Source of the DNA: Temnothorax longispinosus
Lineage: Eukaryota > Arthropoda > Insecta > Hymenoptera > Formicidae
Assembly: GCF_030848805.1 (NCBI RefSeq)
Contig: NC_092362.1
Span: forward strand, 6,882,001-6,946,000
Direction of reading: 5' to 3'
DNA: 64,000 nt
A program made the translations under genes and the position numbers. Below, piece after piece: positions 36,801 through 49,418 of the stretch; the stretch's first letter is position 1; each line of letters starts with the position of its first letter. The notes below the pieces were generated by a model that made no database searches, was not told where the DNA came from, and worked only from the letters and a program-made list of their open reading frames with translations.

Positions 36801-39800
36801 AAGGTGCTGGAGAGGCCCAACATTATCTATGGAGGCATCAATAAGGATTTCTTCCACGCGACGAACACGGAGCTAATGTTGATAGGTAAATCGATCCTAA
36901 ACAATCAGGTGCTAAAGTCCGCTTTGAAGACGTTGCATGATGAACTGCATCCGGACCATGTGCTGCCGTCCTATTCGCCGGAATTTCGTAAAACTATTGC
37001 CGAAGGATTATTATATAAGTTTGTGTTGAGCATCAAACCAGAGATTGTAAATCCCAGATTTTGTAGCGGTGGTTTCGTGTTACAGCGAGGTCTCTCTTCA
37101 GGTACATATTAAGTACACGTACATACACCGGCATATTTTTAAAAATCTATGTTTATCCTTTAAGTATTCTTACGTGTTTGAAGATAAAAATTTATTTTCT
37201 TTATTTTAATCTCCTACGTGTAACACGACTGAAAAGTTCGACTTATATTAATTTCGTTTACGAGCGAGCCTTAAAGTCTTGAAATATTTAAACAAAAATC
37301 TCGCTGTTAATTTTGTAAAATAATCTTGATAGTAAAGAAATAGAAAGCTATAGGTTCGTCGAAAGTAGAGTAACCTACTTTGAAAAACTCGTAAAATATT
37401 TTAATTGATTATTCTAATTGCACACGAAAAAAACATGGACATTCTAGGTACGCAAGACTACGACACGAATGCGACATTGTGGCCGATAAATAAGCCTATA
37501 ACGAAATTAGATGCTATAAAACAAACATCGGGCGAGGCTCAATATTGCAATGATCTGCCTCCATATCCTAGGGAGGTGTTTTGCTCTTTCGTGGTCACGA
37601 AATGTGGTAGCGGCAAAATTGACAGTATAGATGCGAGCAAAGCGCTTAGCATGGAGGGTGTAGTGGCGTTCTTTAGCGCCAAGGACATACCGGGAAAGAA
37701 TCTGTTCATTTCGGCCGCCAGCAAGTTGACGTTCTTGCAGGAAGACGAGTTGCTTTTCGCCGAAGAGGATATTCTGTATGCTGGTCAGCCAGTAGGCGTG
37801 ATCGTCGCGAAAACACATAATTTGGCGAACGAGGCCGCAAAATTGGTGGAAATTAAATATAGCGGATCTCAAACGAAGCCAGTAATAAGTATCGAGGATG
37901 CACTTGCCACGCAAGACGACGCTAGATTTATGCAGAGTGTCAACGTCCCGGCGAAAAAGAAAGGTAGAAATTGATAAAGAACGAAATTTGATTTATAAGT
38001 TATCTTTTCGATTACAATTATCAAGAAGAAGACAGAAGCAATTGGAAGAAAAATGAGATAAGCAAACTTACGAAATTGTACAAGTGACTGTTATTATTTA
38101 TAAGATATAAGAAAAAATAATATATTAAAGTATATGGGGATTGTTTCCTACTATTATATATTTACAGGAGAAAATACTAAACAAGTGATAAAGGGTGTCT
38201 TTCAATGCGGCAGCCAATATCACTATACCATGGAGACTCAATCCTGCGTATGCGTTCCTGTGGAGGACGGTATGGACGTCTATCCATCATCGCAATGGTT
38301 GGACATCACTCAAGTATCGATCGCGAATTGCCTCAATATTAAGAATAATAGGTAACTCATTAATCTCTTAACTATATCAAGTAATTATGAGAGTTCAATG
38401 GTAATAACGTAATTTATACGAGTTATACCGTCCTACATCTTAAAAATTAAATTAGCATTATAATCGCATAAATTTAATTTTTTTTAGTATCAATGTATAT
38501 GTGAGACGACTTGGCGGTGCATACGGATCGAAAATCTCGCGCAACACGCAAATCTCGTGTGCTTGCGCACTGGTATGTCACAAACTAAATCGTCCAGCGC
38601 GATTCATCATGACGATAGAGAGCAATATGCAATCGATTGGCAAGAGATACTCCACGCGTCAAGAATATGAGATCGGAGTGGACGATGACGGAGTTATCCA
38701 GTATCTTAACTCGAAACATTGGGGCAATTGCGGTTCCAGTTTCAGCGAACCACAAGCTGCCACGGTGGTTTTCTACATGCAAGGGTATCGACAATACAGC
38801 ATAATAGTACAAACAAAATATAAACAATTTATGACGATAATATGTAATATTAATATTTCTCTACTGAATTTTGCCCAATATTTTAAAATAGAATGGAAAA
38901 GTTTTCAAGTACAGAAAGATATTGAAGTAATTTAGGTATACTATTTATTAAATTTTCATCAGAATTTTGCACCAAATTCAACAAAAGAAAAAATATTATG
39001 ATAATAAATATTAATTTAAATAAAATAACATTAATTAAACGATGTAAAATAATGTCCTAGAATTGCCTTAATTAAATTTAGAGATACTCTGTCGCAATTA
39101 AACTTTGATTTTTAATTAATTAATTGATTAATTTACCTCGCAGTCGATTTTGATTTTTGATTAGTAGCTGTTATGCGACCGATAGTTGGACATTCAACGG
39201 ATTCGAGGTGCGAACCGATTTACCGTCAAACACATACTGTCGTGCGCCAGGATCCACGGAAGGAGTGGCCATGATTGAAAATATAATGGAACACATCGCG
39301 AAAGTGACGAAAAAGGATCCGGTACAGGTCAGATTGTCGAATATGAACGATGTGGATAAGGCCGCATTAGAGACCATGGTAAAGGATTTGTCGAAATCGG
39401 CCGATTATGAGATGCGGAAGCGGGCCGTTGAGACATTCAACAACGAGAATCGTTGGAAGAAAAAGGGAATTGCTATTGTGACGATGAGGTATCCGATGTT
39501 ATATATAGGGCAATTCCACGCGATGGTGTCGGTCTGCGCTCGAGACGGTTCGGTTTGCGTGACGCATGGCGGAATCGAAATCGGACAAGGTATAAATACC
39601 AAGGTACGAAAATAACAATTACTTATCTAAGCAAGTTCTTTCATTCTCTTCATCCAATCGATAAACTAACAGACAAAGGAAAATTGAGATTTCCAGATTT
39701 TTGTATGTCCCTTTTTCTATTCTGAATATGTATTCTGTTTTGAAAATAGATCAATTATATTTGACAGATTCATGTAGACTGGAAGGAATTCAATTTAACA

Positions 39801-42294
39801 TAAATAAGTCGCTTCATATTTCTAGCTATTTAAAAACAATTCTTGTACTAGATTGCTCAAATAGCAGCTCACACACTGGGGATCGATCTCGAATTAATCT
39901 CCATTAAACAAAGTAATAATTTAGCAACACCCAACAACTCGAATACAGGAGGGAACATTACTACGGAGACCTGCGGATATGTAAGAATTCAATTCAATTC
40001 GTCCCTGACATTATGGAAAACGACGTGATATATATACAACGTCAAATTTATAATGACTATTGCATTATTCAAATATCGCATTTATTCTAGGCAACGATCC
40101 GAGCTTGCGAAGAGATTCTGAAAAGACTCGAGCCGATAAGAAAAGAAATGAATAATCCGAGCTGGAAGGATCTCGTCTTCACGGCGTATCAAAAGGACGT
40201 TGATTTATGCGCACGTTATATGTAAATATCATTAAGTCATATTTGACATATCGCTAATATATTATGTCACGCAAACCGTCATACACAATGCGGTCCATAA
40301 GTTTCGAGACAAAAATTATATAAAATAAAGGACACATCACGAAATTCGAATCAACTGCAGACGATTACAAAAGGATCCAAGGATTGAAAACGAGAACAGA
40401 ACAGCATATCGATTATAGAAAAAGCCTACTTTAAATAAAAAATATTTAAAATATTTTTCTGTTCTTTATTTTATACGATTTTTGTCTCGAAATTTATGGA
40501 CCACTGTGTAAAGCATTTCGACATCTTTCCAAAAATAATGTATTTTTATTCTGAAAAAACTGTTATTTTATTCTGTTGTTTTATTTATATATGTGTTTTA
40601 TTTTATCACTTCATGTTTTATTTGTAATAATGATTTCGATAAAAATCGAATAAATAAATAAATTTAAATTTTATATTTATAAGACAAAACAGACAATACG
40701 CGCAAATCATTAATTATATTATATATTACACTTACCTTGTCAGGATGGCGGCCGCACAGAACGATACAATCAAGCCTTACGGCATTTACGGTGTCACTAT
40801 TGCTGAAGTGGAGATCGATGTGTTGACCGGCCAGCATATTATCAGGAGAGTCGATTTGATGGAAGACGCTGGTGTAAGCTTGAATCCGAAGGTCGACGTC
40901 GGTCAGGTGGAGGGAGCTTTCGTGATGGGAATAGGATACTGGACTTCCGAGGATTTGGTGTACGATCCTAAAACAGGAATATTAACGAATGACAGAACCT
41001 GGGTAGATACGTTATTTTTATTGAATTTCGTTAAAGCTAATATCGACAAGACACAACTGTCCCGATTCATCGAAATTGTCCTAGGAATACATAAATTAAA
41101 TTATCTAAAGTATTTTATTTTTCTCGTAGAATTATAAACCGCCAGGAGCGAAGGATATTCCTGAAGATTTCCGCGTATCCTTACTCAAGAATTCGGCCAA
41201 CACAGTCGGTATCTTTGGTTCAAAAGGTGAGATCGGAAACTTTATGAAGCGTTTCATTCTATTCTTCTATACTTACTATCAAAAATAAAATTTAAATGTT
41301 TTATATGTTTACATACAATTAAAAAACATTTACAAATCTTTTTGCAAGAAATTTTAAATTTATAAAAATTGAATAGGTTTACAGTTTACATTTCTCTAGT
41401 TTATAATTTAATTTAAATAGGTTGAAAAAATTGAAAAAAATTTAGTAAAAATACAAAAGAATCCGTCTAGCAGGTATTAAGAGATATCAAATTTGAAAGG
41501 ATTAAAGGATCGATTAATTGTGAACATTTCATCTTTGCAGCAACCGGTGAACCACCAATTTGTATGAGTTACGTGATTCTGATCGCGATCCGCAATGCGT
41601 TAAACTCCGCTAGGGCGGAGGCAGGGAATACGGATGAATGGTATCGATTGGGTAAGTTCTAAGCAAAAATATAAATGTGCTAAGTATACTTGACAATATA
41701 TAACACGAATCATGCACCTAATTTTGTGAATCTGGATTAACTTGTACAGATCTCGCAACAAGTGCGAATCTTTTAATCGTCATTGTATTTTAAGCAACAC
41801 TAAAAAAAAAGAGTTGTTTTAGTTAGTTGTTTTACTTTCTCCATTTTTATTCTTTCTTTCTTTTTCTCTCTTTAAAACCTGACGAAAGAGACAACATATT
41901 TAAAGGAAATAATTGTCAGATCTTGTAATCCAATTTTTTTTTAATATTCTTTTAAAAACATATAAAGCCTGAACACGCGTGATATTAGTTACTCGAAGTC
42001 GGGCGAACATTTAACGAACATTCTAACTTTATTACAAACCGTTGTTTGTAATAAAAAAGTTAAAAATGTGTTATTCCAGAACACATACATAAAATTAGGT
42101 GACTCAGAGATTCTTTATAATTTCCTTTCTTGTAAATTAATATGTGAATGAAAATTTTCCTATAAAATATTATTATAAATTATAATTTATAATGTATATT
42201 TCATTTACGATGTGTAATTTTTGCAGATGGACCATGTACCACCGAACGTATACTTCTAAGCAGTTTAACCAACACGAATGACATGGTGCTTTGA
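33850..42294 (+). CDS. AOX: Aldehyde oxidase (molybdo-flavoenzyme), gene 2, complete, 1266 aa
   Basis: Tandem paralogue of the gene at 9447-18058. Eighteen exons: 33850-33866, 34129-34172, 34528-34708, 34950-35081, 35325-35481, 35692-35902, 36193-36722, 36804-37101, 37448-37963, 38168-38351, 38488-38784, 39165-39603, 39852-39980, 40091-40221, 40744-41002, 41130-41226, 41541-41651, 42227-42294. Total 3801 nt, frame kept throughout. Nine exon lengths equal those of gene 1 from exon 10 onward apart from exon 12 (three longer). Fe-S motif CHEGGCGVC begins at C48; NICRCTGYRP follows in exon 5; RNIGSIAGN marks the FAD domain; CRAPGSTEG and VGQVEGAF mark the Mo domain; E1211 in GEPP is the catalytic base. 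Exon 2 has two in-frame acceptors, 34129 or 34117, the latter adding four residues. GGYGSK is AYGSK here, a small change near the Mo pocket that might affect substrates. It appears intact. Confidence 0.93.
40282..40510. mobile_element. Mariner-like MITE, 229 bp
   Basis: Starts TACACAATGCGGTCCATAAG and ends with the matching CTTATGGACC type complement and TGTA. TTTCGAGACAAAAAT is repeated inverted at both sides. TA borders fit a Tc1/mariner target. It lies in intron 14 of aldehyde oxidase gene 2 and the corresponding intron of gene 1 lacks it. Confidence 0.85.
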
Positions 42295-42534
42295 GAGCAA
42301 AAGTAAGATTCATTCGCAAATAGATAGATGCTTAAAATAATCCTGCACTTATTCGTTCTTTGATCGTTTCCTAATTGGAGTAAATTTAGAGTCCTAACGA
42401 CAAGACAATTTATCTACGTTTCGTCGATACAAAAGATTTTCGGGGTAATAATGGGACCATATGATAGTTCGATCAGTTAACAGGCTCTTAACACATAACT
42501 AAGGCACAACTTCCGTTTTATGGTAAATAATTTC

Positions 42535-42540
42535 AATAAA
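42535..42540 (+). terminator. Polyadenylation signal of aldehyde oxidase gene 2
   Basis: AATAAA about 240 bases after the TGA stop; no better signal lies closer. Confidence 0.45.
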
Positions 42541-45500
42541 TATTCTCTATTAAACGCCATTGATGTGCTACATAGTAAATATTACAACAACATATCTGTA
42601 GTGTGTAATTGGCATTAATGATAATATAATATAAAGTATGTCGTAAATAATAATCGTAAATAATAATTCAATATAAGTATATTACCTCTCTCGAGAGAAT
42701 CTACAGCAACGATTATTACAATTATATACGCAGACATCAAACGTTAAACACGTCGACATCGTTTGCATTATTTGCACTTGAGGGTGGATGAGGAAGGGTG
42801 TAAAAAAAAAGAAACGGAACGAAACGAGATTATGGCATGCTAGAGATTTGATTCGCAAAATTAATTAAAACGTATAACGTGCACCGAACCGTGCTTGCCG
42901 CGAAATGGAGAAAAAACGCTTTCTGGAATGTGTTCTTTCCGCGGCGCCGGCGTCTCAAACTCACACACCACCGGCCACGGCCACGCCATTCTCAAGAATC
43001 TCAAGACGTCCCGTTCACTCGACATAACTTTATTTATGCTATTCACGTTGCGCTTCACACGAGTAAAAAAACATGCCAAACTTAACTGAACGCGCGGCCT
43101 TATAATAATTAAAAACTCTCGGAGCGCGCGTATATAACGATTACACCGGATTTCAAGCATAAATAGCGAATATTGAAAACCGATGTAATCTGGGATAGAG
43201 TTACAATGCTGCAACGTGGAAATACGTGTCTCATTACTCTCATTGCGTTTCCCTAAGCACGAATAAAGACGGAGATCATTCTCAGGCGATTATGCAGCAT
43301 CAATACCTGAATTTTCCGAGATTAGATCGGTTTTTCTCTCCGATAAATAAGCTCCGCGAAGCGAGAGAGCCTGCACTTGTCGTCTTGTCGATATTTATCC
43401 GCGATATTTGCCATCCGCGATCCGCCGGCCGTTCCCATCGACAACATGCCACGTAGGGATGAGTAAGCGGAATAAAAGACTCTTCAAGCTGAATCCTGAA
43501 CCCCCCAAAACGCCCGGAAGCATAACCGTCTCTCTTTTCGTATATACCTCTCTAATCCAATAACGTCGCGAACTACCTTGAACGTCGGTCGATCGGGTAT
43601 ACTATATAGAAAGTAGAGCGGTCCCTTTCGTTATTGTTTAAACGCAGGATAATGATATTTCGCGCTTGCCCTTGATCATCGCCAAGCACGCGTTTGCATG
43701 GTCGAACGTGAAAGCAGACGACTACAGTCATCCAACTCGGACGAGACAATAGCGAGACAATAGCGAGATAAATGCCTCAATGCATCTCCGCAGACAATGC
43801 CAAAAAAACATTTTTTTTTCTCTAGTCCACTTAGTCCACTTGTAGGACAATTATAATGTCACGAAAAATTAATATTGCGTGCATTGGGGATAATACTATA
43901 ACGAATAACAAGGTCGCAGTGATTGCGTCTCTGTTGGTACTCGATTTTTACGGAATTATGGGATGCCGTTTCAGACTATGAATTTGAAACAAATATGAAT
44001 TTAGATTGTTTCTCTAGACTTAACAAGTAGATTTGAGTTGCATGCTGCACACACGCACTGCATAAATTTTCAGTGTGTGTATACAACACACATATGCCAT
44101 ATATATATATAATCTTCTTTGCACTATCTACGAATCTCTACATATATTCTTTTGTTTCATTTTTCCCCCCCTATTACAGCGGACTATGCTGATTTGTGTT
44201 CATATCTTATAAAGCTACACGCCGCCAAAGAGATACTCTGACACCACGATCGCGGTTTACGGTTTCCTTTCATTCCTTCATCTCCCTCGACATTTGTACA
44301 ACGAGAAGGCATTGTCGGTTCGTCATTGCGCGCTCACACGATCCCAGATCGTTCTGCCCTGTTATCAAAATCATATTAACGACGGTACAAACGCCGCTAC
44401 TAATAATCGACGCTATGAGTAACGACCGACAATAATAATATCACGCTCTGTACGCACACGTATATCGCGTGATATCGTTACATTGTAAATGATTTTCCGC
44501 TTCGACGACGAACGTTCGCATTCGTCTCGTTTCTGTCAAACGTTTTACGTTTCGACACGCCAGCCACTCAATTTACAGCGTAAATAGAGAGATCCGGATA
44601 ATAATTTTCTACTTACAATTACTCAAAATTACAATCAAATGGTCTAAAAGCTTGATAATTTTATCAAAAAAGTACAATAAAAGTACAATGAAAAGGAAAA
44701 AGAGTGAGAGTGAGAGAGAGAGAAAGGAGAAAGAACAAGGCATGTAACGAATTTGGTAACTTGTATATTACATTACAGAAGATTGTGCGCAAATTGTGTA
44801 TTTATAAAATAAATATAAATGTATATGACTTTACAGATAATTTTCGAAACACTTGATCGATGTTGCAAATCATCGCATACGCGTGTGTCTCGAAATAATA
44901 ATTCTTGCGTTCTGAATCAAAATCACTATCGCTTCATGATTGATGACCTTTCTCTCTCTTCCTCTGCTCTCTTTATATATATATGAACATGCAAGAGCAT
45001 AAATGGAATTATGTTAAAACTAAATAACAGTAAAGCCCTTTCTCCGTAACTCTGAGCCCTCTCCTCTCTCTCTCTTTCTCTTTCGGTCTCTTTCTCCAAG
45101 GAGAAAACGAGAAGCGTGACAAGCCGTTCTTGGAGCAACAACAAGGCATCTCTATTAGATTTCAATGAAAAAAAATACGATGTGGTGTCGATTTTTCACT
45201 TTCTCTACCTCTCGTTCCCGGGATACTAGCTGGTCGGTCCGGTCGGCCTTCTTACTTTCGCTAAATAATCCCTTCCATAAATATTAATAATATACAGTGT
45301 GTATCCTTACGCGGCCGGGAGGCTTTACCTAAACTATACGGGCCGGTAAGAAGTTGCGACAAGAATATCTTCCTAGTTTACAGCGAAAGAGATAGAATAC
45401 AGTTGGATTATCTCGTCTCACACCTTCCTATAATACGATAATAATATATACGTAATATTGTCCTGTTGGGCTCGGCCGCCGGTAGTTTTAAGCGCAATGT

Positions 45501-47358
45501 CGATTGAATAGAAAAAAAGTAAAAAGGAGAATGATCGAGAGCAATATCGTATGAAATGAAACGCGAAAGAGATATTTGAATGTGATTCTAATTTGATATG
45601 CGAATGACCGTACGAGGTGAGCGAAGAAAATCATGCATTTTTTCAGATATAAAACAGTAAATTAAATTTACTTATAGAACCAACGTGCATTGAAGTCGGA
45701 ATGCATATATTTTCTTGATCGATTCTACTACTTTTAGAAAATGGAAATCTTCTAGACATATGTGTCAAAATTGCAAACGCAAATTCTTACTCAATAAATA
45801 ATATTAGTAATAATATATTAATAACATTTATCAATAATGTTTTCTTCTAATATTATTTAATAATATTGATTTTAAGATTAATATTAATCACGTCGACTTG
45901 CGTCATCGTTCTAGATCTACCGGCGGCCTTTGAAGAACTCGCGCGATCTCTGCGGTCAAAGCTCGACTCGTAGCTACCGATTTTACATAGACTAACAACT
46001 AACTGTCCCCGCAGCGGCCGGTTACGCTCAGAGAAGAGATCCTATACGTTCATATTATATTATACAAAAATACGTCCCGACTACGCGAAGTGTGAAATCA
46101 ATCGAGAGAGCGAACGAACGAAAAACGGAAATGTACATCGATGAAGGAAGGGAAGCGATTCGTTGATACCAAGCCCGAGGATATATCTGGCCGCTTCCTC
46201 CGCCTCGCATCTACATCTGCATCCGCCCGAGTGACACTATTAACTTTTTTTTCCACTTTAGACAAACCCACTTTACAGAAATATATTCGTTCCCTTCAAC
46301 CACTCGGAAAACTTTCAACCACTCAATTATCCTATCAATATGTATACACCTATTTATACTCATCGATATACGTACGCGCTGGCGGAACTGAAGATATCGA
46401 GATGAAGAGAATGAAAATGGTTAATACGGTATACTCTTAAAAAACCTGCTAAGAGCGATAGAAAACATTAGTAAATCATGATTCATATAAAAACTCAGTA
46501 TCTACAATTTTAGCTACAGTCTCTCGAGGGGCCGGTTCCGCCAATGTCGACTAGCGTTGATCAGAGTTAACTAGATCTTTCTTCGCTATTTATATTAGCG
46601 AAGATATCGCGATTTAGAAAAAAAATCGAAAAACATGGCATTAAGCCAATCGACATTGGAAAAATCGGCCTTCTCTCTCATGTGAGACGTAGCATTAAAA
46701 AGAATAAATAGGAAAAACTGAAAGAAAACGCAGACAATACTAAAGGCGAGAGCATATACACGCGATAATCCACGACCGATAAGCACTATCCGGTGATGTG
46801 TGCGAGATCCAAACGAAAATATCGCTCTAATAAGAAAATTGAAAATGGTCTACCATACAATTTGGTCAATCGCTCGTGAGAATCGTGATCTCGTTGCAAT
46901 CTTTTACAACGGTCGACTAGCACTGCGCACGCTGTGTACACTATCGTCGCTACATGGATTCTAATTTCCCCTTGCCCTCCCCCTTTCCTCTCGTCAGCCG
47001 CAGTCCAGATCTAAATTCGAGCAACCGCGGATTAAATAATCGATCGGTTATCGGTTATAATATATACGCTATATAACGATAAAGTTTCATCTTCTGGTTA
47101 CAACGACATTTATAATTTGACGGGAATCGAGGATGTACCGATAAAATCCCAAAACGGAACGCCCGCAACAGGATATTGACTGCATCGATAGTACCGTGCT
47201 TGAATCACGCAGATTCACGTTATATTCGTAATTGTGTTGCGTCAGCGTTCTGGCCTTAACTCGTTTAACATACTTCGTTATCTATCTAATTAAGATATCC
47301 ACGAACAGTATACAGATAAAGAACATTTAATAAGTCCACCTATTCGTTTCATTGTTCT

Positions 47359-47361
<3 letters not shown>

Positions 47362-47411
<50 letters not shown>
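47362..47411. repeat. (AT)n microsatellite
   Basis: About 50 bases of uninterrupted AT repeat. Confidence 0.95.
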
Positions 47412-47416
<5 letters not shown>

Positions 47417-47490
47417 TATGTGTGTGATATTTTATCGTATATCTTTATCGCATTTAGTATTTAATACTTCGACGAAAGAATTGCCTTAAA

Positions 47491-47513
47491 ACTCTCTCTC
47501 TCTCTCTCTCTCT
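47491..47513. repeat. (CT)n microsatellite
   Basis: Pure CT run followed by further CT-rich sequence. Confidence 0.9.
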
Positions 47514-48883
47514 TTTTCTCTCTCTCCCTCGCATCATCCCGAAACCACATATCCGTACATTCACAGAACAATATATATATTATATTACAAATAAGAGGAT
47601 ATGCCCGATGCGAATTTCTATTTCGATTTTTTTCGATCTTGCGCCTAACCGGCTTCTTTAACGTTTAACGCGGACATTGGTATGTGCAATCGTCAGCTAC
47701 GTGTATAATCTAACGCGAATACGTTTAGAACCATTACGAACCAATATCTTCATCACCAATATCATCATATTCGATAACGCGCTCTTAACCGACTTCACTA
47801 TCGATATAGACTACCGATATACAATCTCTCTCTCCCCAACGTAGAAACTAAGCCGTACCTAAATATCGCTACATAATTACGAAAATCTCTCATCGAACTT
47901 AGAAAATGCATCTTTGACAATAGGCTTACTCGACGTATCAACGAAGAAAAACTGCTCAGCGCGACACACGGCGCAATATCACAGTTAATCCTCACCAGGA
48001 AAATTCATCATGTTCGTGTCATTCTAAACGCAATTCGCATCCGAACAACTTTCATCTAAGCTACATAATTATGTCCGGCTACGGACTTCAAGGCGGAGAA
48101 AAGCGCCTTGTTTACGCGCGGTTCCCGCGAGCATTAATCGAAGTTAATTCAGACTCAATTTGTCTCTTTTTACATAAAAAAAAAAGTAGACAGATATTCA
48201 CTTAAACAATATTTAACTTTTGCCAATGCTCGCGAGAAAGACGCTATCGGAATAACACATGTTGCATACTCGGCGAGCATATTACAGGAAGTATGATACA
48301 ATTTGCCGATCCTATTCATAGTGAGACGATTCGAGTGACAATCAATGATCCAAGATTGATTGGGCCTAACAGAAAAAAGCAGGACACATTAGCTTTGTTT
48401 CTTTTCATTCTAGGCATATTACACGGTATTTACAAAATATCGCTCCGTCTTCTTAATTCCATTTGGAATCCTGAAACAATAATTTATAGTCTGCTTTAGT
48501 AAAATGAAATGAGTTACGTTTATCAACAAATGTTATTTAACTTAATAATAACTTAATCTACTTTTCTAACTACTAACAATCGATATTTACATGATTATCG
48601 AAACCATTAATTGGAATTGCGTACTTTTTGCGAGTAGCATCGATCAGATTAATGATAATGCTGCGTAATGATAGAGAAAAGGGTGAACTAACGTGTGCAT
48701 TATTAGTAACACGGAGGGACCAGGTTTCATTCATTGTAAAATCCATTTTAGACAATCTATAATTTGAGATAGAATTGGACATAATTCTATGTATAATTTA
48801 ATATATAACGAACATTTACTCAAAATTAAAATTATATAACTTATCATTTGGAAAACGTAATATTATGCATATAATTACAAGAC

Positions 48884-48889
48884 TTTATT
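48884..48889 (-). terminator. Possible polyadenylation signal of lap
   Basis: AATAAA on the minus strand about 530 bases after the lap stop. Others may be used further on. Confidence 0.35.
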
Positions 48890-49418
48890 TAAAATTCGAC
48901 GCATAACTTGAAGACGAAATTTTGTTCCAAATTATAGATTGTCTTTAAGATTAACAATTTGGAAATCTCAAAGTTGAATGTTACAAGACACCTATTATTA
49001 ATCACAAATATATGAGTCACAAAGATTATTGAACATTAATCCCCCGGTATCAGAGCAACGCCCATTCGAACTGTTCGAAAAGAAATATGAAGATTATTTG
49101 TACAAAAGATGCAATAAAATAAATCAAAATTTAAGAAATAAGATATACAATTATACAAAATTACAGCAGCGGATCCCAATCTCACCTAAACAGAGTTTAA
49201 TAAGATCATATATAAAATCATTCCCGATAAAATATAAGGAAGGAAAATTCAGTTTCAATACGAGAATATTATCCGTCATAACATTGCGGATTGTCGCGTT
49301 ATCCTTAGTCGGCACGCGTTCTTATCACAGATCATTCTATTATTACGCTCCGAGATCCTCAGCAACGACACGACGCGTAGAATGCCGTAGAATAAGTGAA
49401 GGTAGGTACCTAATCCCT

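Larger units (their letters stand above)
42541..48883. other. Non-coding region between the convergent aldehyde oxidase and lap genes
   Basis: No exon was recognised on either strand. The start (to about 43100) is related to the 3' flanks at 18505 and 30680. The rest is AT-rich with CT/GA-rich patches near 44700 and 45060 and the microsatellites listed. Part may be extended 3' UTR of lap, transcribed from the minus strand, but no sequence evidence settles this. Confidence 0.45.

Noticed and set aside
37507..37914. Minus-strand 135-codon frame over gene 2 exon 9
   Set aside because: Same reason: an antisense shadow of a conserved coding exon.
9447..42294. Xanthine dehydrogenase as the identity of the tandem genes
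   Set aside because: The Mo-domain signature CRAPGSTEG, the length near 1265 aa and the overall N-terminal form fit insect aldehyde oxidase; xanthine dehydrogenase has FRGFGGPQ and is longer.
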